Positions 56,336 to 64,000 of a stretch of DNA of 64,000 bases are shown here, in pieces. Source of the stretch: Antedon mediterranea. Its lineage: Eukaryota > Echinodermata > Crinoidea > Comatulida > Antedonidae. A model generated the notes under the pieces. The model did not search any database. It had not been told where the DNA came from and was given only the letters and a program-made list of their open reading frames with translations. The first letter of the stretch is position 1; each line of letters starts with the position of its first letter. The stretch spans positions 5,812,288-5,876,287 of the forward strand of contig NC_092676.1 in assembly GCF_964355755.1 (NCBI RefSeq), written 5' to 3'. The translations under genes and the position numbers were made by a program.

Positions 56336-59300
56336 GTTTTAATTTTAGTAGACCTACTAAATGATACCAACGTATAATCGTGGTATATAATAGGCCTATT
56401 TATTTACGAGATGCGGTAAGGTATTCATGACGTCTACAGTTTTCTACAAAGCTTTTTTACATCAATAAAAAGTAATACTAATTTGTCATCGGTAACCAAA
56501 ACCTGTATCTAATAATAGATTTGATTAAATAAGACATTCAGATTGCGCGATGTTAATCAATGGATATTATTCGCGTACACTGACAGATATAGGACTTGGT
56601 GATTAGGGATGCCCGTAGCAAAGTCCTGTATCTTATCAAAAAGGAAAATATTGAACTGCTCATTAGTTAATGTTTATTAATGAACAATATTAATCTTGGT
56701 TCCCACTTTGACGAAGACTAGGTTCTAGACTGTGGTTCGAATTAATATTAAAACAGATAGATATTGTGGCGTTTTATTTTTCTGAACATTTATCAATCAT
56801 CGAAACTGTTTAATTGCGTACTGCCTTGTTTTTCAACGTCAGACGAAGTCACTGGAGACCGTTCATGCTTCGTTGTTTACAGGGGTAAGTTTGTTACTTC
56901 CTACCTACCTCCACCACCAACGTTAGCGATAACTGTGCTCATACCAACTTACAACGGGTAAACAACTAAGCCAGAACGCCGGGCCCCATGTTTCTTCCCA
57001 TACTGTTTTCACTCACGAATTACTTCCAAGCCAATTCTCCATATCCCCCATGGGCCCTTTCCTGCACTCTCTCTTTCCATGCGTGCGCAGACGTCAGAGT
57101 TTTTAATATCCACACTGTTCTTAGCAACTTCATCTGTCAATATTTTTAAAATCCTAACGATATCCCCCACGTACGAACTACAGTAATAACGCAACACAAC
57201 TCGTATAAAATGTCATTTTACAAAACCTTTTACACCTTACCTTTAACATTTAATCTATTATACAACAAACTCTACAAAATCTCATTTGTATCTTTGACCA
57301 ATTCGCTCTTTAACTCGATCTAGTAAAATGTTAAAAGTCGCTGATGTTTTGCTCATAAACTCTACTGGAACACACGACTGATTCACATTGATGAATAATA
57401 TGATGCAAAAGATGACGTTTGAAATATACCGAGAACAAAAAGGTTCTGAATAAAAATGGCATATTGCATGATTTTGATTTATAATGACGCGCTAAGTGTA
57501 AAATATAAATGTAAACAAAACAAAAACAATAAAACTTTAGCGTCATCATGACAACCAACATTTCAATAAAATAAAAAGCATCAACAAGAAAAACAATAAC
57601 AACTGCTGACGTCATATTAATTTTAATTAGAGTAAAGGTCATTCCTTTAATATCGTTCACGTGTTTCATGTTTCGTCCAATTCCTTAAGAATTTGGAAAT
57701 GAACTTCGTGATATCCGTTTCTGTTTTATCATTTTGCTTGATAAACGGATTGATATTATGTCCAGAAAGAAGTCAGAAAATGACATAGAAAACTGTATAG
57801 TTGGCCTAAACTTCATTTAGTTCATATAAAATTATTAGAATTAATTAGATAGCTCAGCTGTAATACCTTATAAAATACAATAAGCATAGGTCTACTCTAT
57901 AGAAAATATATAATTAAAGAAAAAATACACAAACCAATTCAACAAACAACCAATTTCGAGTGCCGGTTACTTGGATAAACCGACAATGGCCTTACTCTAC
58001 AAACTCACTAGAGGATATTACAACTAGCACCCCTATCGGATAATTGAGTCATCCATTAAGCCTTCTTCTGGGAGCAATCTAACATATTAATTTCTTTTCG
58101 CAACGTAGTCGTGTGTACGTTGATATTGCGTATACAGTATATTATCAGTCAATGAGAGATAATAACAATTAGTTTATAGAAAGTAATTAATATTAAACCT
58201 ATATATATTTAATATTTAGTATGAATATTTACATGCGGGTCTATGTTGCGCGTGCGTACAATTGAGAACTAGTGATGTTTCTTCATAAATTTAAACACAA
58301 AAATAATAAAGCGGAAGAATATTATTATTTTTAATTTGCAAAGATTGTATAGTATAAAATACAGTACTTTAACATAAATTATAGATAACCAAAATCTTTT
58401 CTGTTCTGTTCTTTAGAACGGGAAAGATTTAATTTTGTAAAATCCAATGAAATTAATCTATCTCAATATCAAACACCTTTTACTTCATATTCCTTTTTTT
58501 CTCTGCTTACAAAATGGTGTATAAATCACACATATCCATCAAGTCTAGACTCAAAAGATTATTACATTTAACTAAATTAAGATTAAAATAAAACCTTAAT
58601 AGGGTAGTATTGCTGCCAGCTATGACGTAGTGACATTTATACATAAACCTTGCAATGTATACTCTAACTATATATATATAAATCTAACTTATCTTCGGGG
58701 CTTTAATATTTGATATTTTTGACAGCAACATTTACGTCCTAGCTTCCCACTATTTACAAAATATGATTTTTATCTTGATCTACTGGATAATGTGAATTAT
58801 AATGACATTATGGACGGCTACCGTGTACCAATATTTGTCTCTTTATTTTCCTATAAATGTCCGACTCAAACTGGTAAATAAAGTGATGTCCTATCTTTTG
58901 CATTAAAATGTTCGAAATTGTGGTGTGGGGTGGAGCGTATTCTCCCTTGAAAAGTGTCCTCTCAATGGTAGAATTAGAAATGTATCCTCACTTACCCGGC
59001 CCTCCCTATTCAGTTGACACTCCTATGATCTCGAAGGTGTCCCCTCAATATGTGCTCTACTGTGAAAAACGGACGGTACCGTGGATTGTATATGTGCAGT
59101 CGCGTGCTCAAATTAGTGTTTACCAACCAACCGACCGAAATTCCGACCAACCGACCGACATAGCGAGCTGTCGAGTCGCGTTGCACGCGAATAATTACTC
59201 TCGTAGATTGGTACATCTTGTTATTGTGTTTGTGGATTTCTTTTTTCTTAAAAAAATTTAATTTTCCTAAAAAAATATGTATCTTACCTTATGATTTAAG

Positions 59301-59530
59301 GTTATATTGATCAAAACGTACAAGAACACTTAAATTACGAAAAATACATATAAATAGTAAGCCTGATGTATTCATGATATACAGTGAATAAATTTAAAAT
59401 ATATTATAATTTAATGCTTTCTGACTGCTTTAATGATTTAACGTTTTCGGAATAATTTAATTTAAAACGCCTTCACATTTGATTAACGTACGGTAAATGT
59501 TCAACACGTTGGTGGCGCTTTAAAACCTCA
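56336..59530. other. Intergenic region between the divergent genes
   Basis: Separates the TP53I11 leader exon (minus) from the CUB gene start (plus). Contains chance frames only. A CCAACCGACCGA direct repeat is at about 59130-59158, and a donor-like CAGGG|GTAAGTTT at 56878-56890 could end a CUB-gene leader exon but has no other support. Confidence 0.5.
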
Positions 59531-59537
59531 GGTGTCT

Positions 59538-59545
59538 ATGCAAAT
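59538..59545 (+). promoter_or_regulatory. Octamer motif ATGCAAAT upstream of CUB gene
   Basis: Exact POU/octamer sequence about 70 bases before the predicted start codon of the CUB gene. The distance suits a core promoter or 5' UTR; a single 8-mer in AT-rich DNA is weak evidence. Confidence 0.3.
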
Positions 59546-59610
59546 TAACTGGATAATTTGCAACGCTCACAAGAACTTGCTGCGACAGATGGTAGAGAAG
59601 ACAGGGAAGA

Positions 59611-59694
59611 ATGGCAAGGGAGTTTTACGCCCTTGGTTTGAAACTAGCGTTGGTAATGTGCTTGTTTGCTACGAGAATATTGACCCAAGCCGCG
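59611..59694 (+). CDS. CUB gene exon 1: signal peptide
   Basis: ATG in context GAAGAATGGC, reading 28 residues: a short N-region (MAREFYALGLK), a hydrophobic core (LALVMCLFA) and ILTQAA at the probable cleavage site, then phase-0 donor GCG|GTAAGA. An upstream ATG (about 59589) opens a different frame that stops soon after the donor, so it was not chosen. Confidence 0.8.
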
Positions 59695-62600
59695 GTAAGA
59701 AATGAGCTTAAGTGTTATTCGGTACGCCTACGATAACGTGATAGCCTTAAGCAATACATCGATGCTATTTTGAAACAAAATAGGACTGAATTGAATATTG
59801 AACTTATATTTGTGCATAACAACATGTATGAAACTATCGGTTGCAGAAAACAAAATCCCAATAATTATATCATGTAAACTTAGTAGGCGGTTGAAAGTAA
59901 TTCCTGTGTTGTACAATTATGTCTTATGTATTATTTTTAGCATATTATAAGTACCTGCTGGCCGTTATGAATATTGGTCTCAGTATATGCATATATCATA
60001 TAATTACAAGTATTAGTTTAATTTGTTTTCGATAAATGACAATTAATCTAGCTAATAATGTAGCTCATTTACAACGATGTTTCATGTTTCACCCGACAGC
60101 TTTTGCCAGAAGAAGCAAGACGTCTGAAAGAAACTATTTTACAACGTCAAGGCGACACGGCACAAGTGATCATTCCCCGCGACTGTAACCGGGAACTTAA
60201 CAGAGAATCGGGATGTGTAACATCTCCAAACTGGCCTAGGAAATCAATTGATTTTACTGAATGTAGAGTAGGTGTAAAGACAGACGATAACGGAGAAAGG
60301 GTGTTATTGACGTTTAACAATTTTACGCTAGAAGGTGGACAAACATGTACACATAACAACTACGTAGAGGTGGGTTATACATTTGTTAGTTGCTGCTTAT
60401 AACAAATCAACTTTGTTAGATTTGATCATTAGTCCTACTAGTTTTTTTAATCGCTGTTCAAGTTTTTTCAGAGTTATTCTCAAGCAGTGACATGAGGTGC
60501 GGCATATTAGTATTTTACACAAACTTTTTTATTTCCTTTCAAATAATGTTTACTATTTTTGAAAAATACTAGGCCTCTTATCTCATATTAAAACTAATAA
60601 AAGGTTCTTTTAACTGTCTGGCTATTCGTACGACGCAGTGTAGATCCTTTCAAACGCACTTGATCCATTGCGAAGTTGTCAGCAAGACTGACGATTTACG
60701 TCGACATAATTTCCGTTGCTTTGTATACAGTGTAACACACAAAACATTACTAATCAACATAAGTAGATTTGACGAAAATAGTAATGTGTTATCTTACAGT
60801 TAACTGATGCGAAATCCAGTCGCACGAGTAGGTTGTGTGGAACGCAGCATCCGTTCACCTGGCTCTCCGATTCAAATTACTTTCTGGTTGACTTAAGGGC
60901 GCCCTCTCAGAAGCAATTCAATCGTTTCAATGCAACATACACGCGATTCAAACCATCTCCCGTGAACGGTAAGATTACAAGTGTAAATAACTTCAAATAC
61001 GATTGATCGGTTACGTAATAACATTATAGGAAGACAAGGTTCGCCTCGTGTTCCAGTCATTACGCAGGCTTAATATAAAACTTGCAAGAGCTGCCATTAA
61101 CATTATCAAATAGATAAATTCTGCTGTAACCGATTTATACAATGTAAATGGTAATCAATTATAAACTGTCTACTTCTAGTTTCCTCAAGGACCACAATCC
61201 AGTTTGACTTTTTAATATAGTACGTTGTCTAGTTCGTATTTTTAATATCATAGGTTATCTAGTTCGTATTTTTAATATCATACGTTATCTAGTTCGTATT
61301 TTTAATATAGCACGTTATCCAGTTCACCTTTAGTACATTATGATAGTACATTGCATAGCCTCCAGAAACTTTCATAGTTCTCTACACGTCGGGCAACTAG
61401 GCCTAAGTAACCATGGACCCATCGATACACCATGGACCCATCGATACACCATGGACCCATCGATACACCATGGACACATAGATACACCATGGACACATAG
61501 ATACACCATGGACACATAGATACACCAGGAACCCACAGATACACCAGGAACCCACAGATACACCAGGGACCCACAGATACACCAGGGACCCACATATACA
61601 CCAGGGACACACAGATACACCATGGACACACAGATACACCATGGACACACAGATACACCATGGACACACAGATACACCATGGACACACAGATACACCATG
61701 GACACACAGATACACCATGGACACACAGATACACCATGGACACACAGATACACCATGGACACACAGATACACCATGGACACACAGATACACCAGGGACAC
61801 ACAGATACACCAGGGACACACAGATACACCAGGGACACACAGATACACCAGGGACACACAGATACACCAGGGACCCATATATACACCAGGGACCCACAGA
61901 TATTGGCCTACCATGAACTCATAGATCTACCATGGACCCATAGATACATCATGGACCCATAGATACATCATGGACCCATAGATACATCATGGACCCATAG
62001 ATACATCATGGACCCATAGATACATCATGGACCCATAGATACATCATGGACCCATAGATTCATCATGGACCCATAGATTCATCATGGACCCATAGATTCA
62101 TCATGGACCCATAGATTCATCATGGACCCATAGATACACCATGGACCCATAGATACACCATGGACCGATAGATACACCATGGACCGATAGATATAGGCCT
62201 ACCATGGACCCATAGATACACCATGGACCCATAGATACACTATGGACCCATAGATTCACCATGGACCCATAGATACACCATGGACCCATAGATGTTGTCA
62301 CATTAAATAATCTTCTGGTATGTTTTAGTTTGCAGCAAAGTATTCACGGCAGACGTTGGTAGTTTCAACATTACCACTGCAGGTTATTTAACGTACCAGG
62401 ATACCATATCATTCAGGCCATCAACAACAACCAAATGTGAACTTTTTTTCACCACTCAACCAAACAAACGCATTTCTGTGATGTTGAAACGTCTTTTGGT
62501 TGAAGAATGTACAAAACCTCTTGTTGTGAGTACAATTTAACCTTTAAAAAAATTGTTATCACTAAAATACTTACATGGTTTCAGATTGGTTCGATGCCAA

Positions 62601-63841
62601 CTGTGTGGAAAACTACGAATTCTGTTCTTTATGGCGCGCTAAGCTCTGGTGCGCCAAACTGTCATTTATTCGGAAATAAAGATTCGGATATTTGCCGATA
62701 AATGAATTGTGTGGGCCATATAGTGCTTCTTACTTACAAACTGTATGACATGTGCTTTTAATCTGTTTTAGTTAACGGTCCTTATTTTTTTAAACAATCA
62801 ATAGTTGCACGCAGACTGCTCGTTAACCCTTAAAAAGGCTTAAATATCCACTTATGATAATTTCATTTTGCTTTCATAGATAACCGATTTATTGACGCAC
62901 CGTCGAGAGCAACTATGTGGCGACCACACATTCGTATCTTCGACGTCTGACAGCAATCAGGTTTTGGTTGAATATACCGTCGACAGTCGTCACAATTTAC
63001 AAATGTACATGCAATACAACACTCTAGAACGGCCACAATGTACGTACATATGTGCAGAAGCTATATCGTTCATCTCTATATTAATATATAATTACATTTG
63101 TTTCAAGTGACGTCAACACAGCATGACGTGATCAACACATCATGACGTGATCAACACATCATGACGTGATCAACACATCATGACGTGATCAACATGCATG
63201 ACGTGATCAACATGCATGACGTGATCAACATGCATGACGTGATCAACATGCATGACGTGATCAACATGCATGACGTGATCAACATGCATGACGTGATCAA
63301 CATGCATGACGTGATCAACATGCATGACGTGATCAACATGCATGACGTGATCAACATGCATGACGTGATCAACATGCATGACGTGATCAACATGCATGAC
63401 GTGATCAACATGTCGGGACTAACACGACGTGACCTAACACGACGTGACCTATACGACATTTTAATACACATACCAAAAAAGAGTAAAACAAATTTAAATA
63501 AGATGAAGGGACCTCCAGGAAACCCCAAGGAGCTTGTGATAGGAGGCCCACAAAAAAGCAGTTACATTAAGATAATAAATAAATAGCCCGTATGTATATT
63601 AATATACATTTAATTTACATTAACAGCTTGCAGTGAGTCTATTGTTGGATTAGGAGAAACCATTCAAAAGTATGAATTTACATCTCCCAACTATCCTCAA
63701 CCTTATCCCAGCAACTTGGACTGCCAGATTATCTTACGGACATCTCCTGGCAACGTGATTTTCCTCAATTTTACGGATTTCGTGTTTGAACCGCCATTAC
63801 TAGTTTCTGGAAAGAAGGTCTGCGTACACGACTTTGTTGAG
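59611..63841 (+). CDS. Secreted multi-CUB-domain protein gene (3' end beyond window)
   Basis: Seven plus-strand exons, six with fully consistent phases, encode a signal peptide and at least two and a half CUB domains (366 residues within the window). CUB1 covers about residues 57-166 and CUB2 about 176-285; CUB3 starts near 295 and is cut by the window edge. Each domain is split by an intron after a ...VE or ...LV position, so the domains share one gene structure, the mark of tandem domain duplication. CUB domains are beta-sandwich extracellular modules of about 110 residues used in binding and developmental proteins. CUB3 keeps the acidic HDFVE motif; CUB1 has Asn there (HNNYVE), so calcium binding by CUB1 is doubtful. 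Which CUB family it belongs to (protease, receptor or adhesive) cannot be told without the 3' part. Confidence 0.85.
60100..60369 (+). CDS. CUB gene exon 2: linker and first half of CUB1
   Basis: 270 bases, acceptor ACCCGACAG, donor GAG|GTGGGT, phase 0 at both ends. A charged linker (LLPEEARRLKETILQ) is followed by the CUB1 N-half: Cys, then GCVTSPNWP, a third Cys 16 residues later, the strand VLLTFNNFTLE and CTHNNYVE. This is the standard CUB pattern with SPNWP as the hallmark. Confidence 0.88.
60800..60968 (+). CDS. CUB gene exon 3: second half of CUB1
   Basis: 169 bases, acceptor ATCTTACAG, donor AACG|GTAAGA (phase 1). Encodes LTDAKSSRTSRLCGTQHP..., with LCG as in the usual CUB second half, and a strand NRFNATYTRF resembling the family's F.A.Y pattern. 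Completes CUB1. Confidence 0.87.
61411..62293 (+). repeat. 19-bp minisatellite, about 46 units, in CUB gene intron 3
   Basis: Tandem units of the type ACACCATGGACCCATAGAT. Variants are grouped in blocks (CCCATCGAT, CACATAGAT, ACCCACAGAT, ACACACAGAT, CCCATAGATACATC), showing local homogenisation. Two interruptions contain GGCCTACCATG (about 61905 and 62191). Because 19 is not divisible by 3 and the unit lacks stops, all frames stay open; the long reading frames here are not genes. Confidence 0.95.
62329..62525 (+). CDS. CUB gene exon 4: first half of CUB2
   Basis: 197 bases. The acceptor TGTTTTAG is chosen because the next downstream TTTGCAG gives an early stop. The phase-1 join makes Val, then CSKVFTADVGSF, a second Cys in KCELFF, a strand RISVMLKRL, and EECTKPLV before donor GTT|GTGAGT. 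The four-Cys spacing fits a divergent CUB domain without the SPNYP sequence. Confidence 0.8.
62585..62701 (+). CDS. Possible alternative terminal exon in CUB2
   Basis: After a 59-base potential intron, the acceptor ATGGTTTCAG opens a frame of 38 residues (IGSMPTVWKTTNSVLYGALS..., with two Cys) ending in TAA at 62699-62701. It is in phase with exon 4 but mutually exclusive with the exon at 62880, which clearly completes CUB2. Use would give a truncated secreted product of about 278 residues. It may equally be intronic chance sequence. Confidence 0.3.
   Translation: MGSMPTVWKTTNSVLYGALSSGAPNCHLFGNKDSDICR
62880..63039 (+). CDS. CUB gene exon 5: second half of CUB2
   Basis: 160 bases, acceptor CTTTCATAG, donor CAAT|GTACGT (phase 1). 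Encodes ITDLLTHRREQLCGDHTF, then strands VLVEYTVD and LQMYMQYNTLE. It has the same layout as exon 3 (xTDxxxxR..LCG), confirming the paired-exon structure of each CUB. Confidence 0.85.
63116..63412 (+). repeat. 18/19-bp minisatellite with TGACGTGATCA core, intron 5 of CUB gene
   Basis: Roughly 16 units: first 19-bp units (CATGACGTGATCAACACAT), then about a dozen near-identical 18-bp units CATGACGTGATCAACATG, then decayed copies with ACGACGTGACC to about 63450. Every unit carries a TGACGT half-CRE and a TGATCA palindrome. Open frames across it are artefacts of the 18-bp period. Confidence 0.95.
63627..63841 (+). CDS. CUB gene exon 6: first half of CUB3
   Basis: 215 bases, acceptor TTAACAG, donor GAG|GTACAG (phase 0). 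Begins SCSESIVGLGE and has the textbook FTSPNYPQPYPSNLDC, the strand VIFLNFTDFVFE and CVHDFVE. The best-conserved CUB in the gene. The second half lies beyond the window. Confidence 0.88.
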
Positions 63842-64000
63842 GTACAGTATAATATAGGCCTATAGAATATTGAAAGAATATGCGTCAAAACATAGCAACT
63901 TGACTTATGAACAACCGTTTTTCTGCTGTAATGTGGTCAGAATTAACCTAGTTAATGGAATGGAGTGGACCTTGTATAATTCCAATCTTTACTATGAAAT

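Noticed and set aside
56764-56961. 65-codon frame with a following donor as a 5' exon of the CUB gene
   Set aside because: Could be a leader exon, but no matching acceptor before 59611 is compelling and the frame itself is not recognisable.
58908-59261. 117-codon plus-strand frame
   Set aside because: Overlaps TGTCCCCTCAATA-type dispersed repeat sequence and a CCGACCAACCGA repeat; no domain or splice context.
61338-62301. Long repetitive frames such as DTQIHHGHT and CVHGVSVCPW proteins
   Set aside because: Translation of the 19-bp minisatellite in all frames; it lies in an intron of the CUB gene.
63170-63586. MHDVIN/ITSCML repeat proteins
   Set aside because: Translation of the 18-bp array; no splice or start context, and located between CUB exons.

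Overview
This is AT-rich metazoan nuclear DNA: split genes with GT-AG introns, multi-kilobase introns, very high repeat density, tRNA-derived SINEs, LINE remnants and many small inverted-repeat transposons. Abundant AGGCCTAGG-type words and the repeat style suggest a marine deuterostome invertebrate, most likely an echinoderm; the class cannot be fixed from the sequence alone. No bacterial operons, CRISPR arrays, rRNA genes or intact tRNA genes were seen.

Two protein genes are supported, arranged head to head. (1) The minus strand from about 55.4 kb down to 1.5 kb carries one gene of more than 53 kb, the homologue of TP53I11 (tumour protein p53-inducible protein 11, PIG11), a small four-helix membrane protein. 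Six shared coding exons (7571-7478, 7388-7330, 4682-4634, 3617-3515, 2590-2489, 1675-1503) join in perfect phase and encode the whole conserved body. Upstream there are at least five alternative N-terminal coding starts (about 10.3, 14.8, 23.2, 33.5 and 47.8+45.9 kb). Each ends with a donor leaving two bases that complete a codon with the first G of the shared exon at 7571. The different N-termini would run from 202 to 250 residues.

(2) The plus strand from 59.6 kb to beyond the window edge carries a secreted, multi-CUB-domain protein: signal peptide exon (59611-59694), CUB1 (60100-60369 + 60800-60968), CUB2 (62329-62525 + 62880-63039) and the first half of CUB3 (63627-63841). Its introns hold two striking minisatellites, a 19-bp array (61.4-62.3 kb) and an 18-bp array full of TGACGT half-sites (63.1-63.4 kb). 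A possible alternative stop-containing exon lies inside the CUB2 intron.

The remaining sequence is the giant 5' intron set of TP53I11, filled with repeats. These include at least three MITE families in several copies, SINEs with polymerase III boxes, LINE 3' ends, and nested insertions: a PIF/Harbinger-like foldback inside a LINE, a 3.5-kb inverted-repeat element inside another LINE, and a piggyBac-like TTAA element inside a MITE. Other large foldback elements and several tandem repeats are also present. No complete transposase or reverse transcriptase was found. Most open frames longer than 60 codons in the window are chance or repeat-derived.
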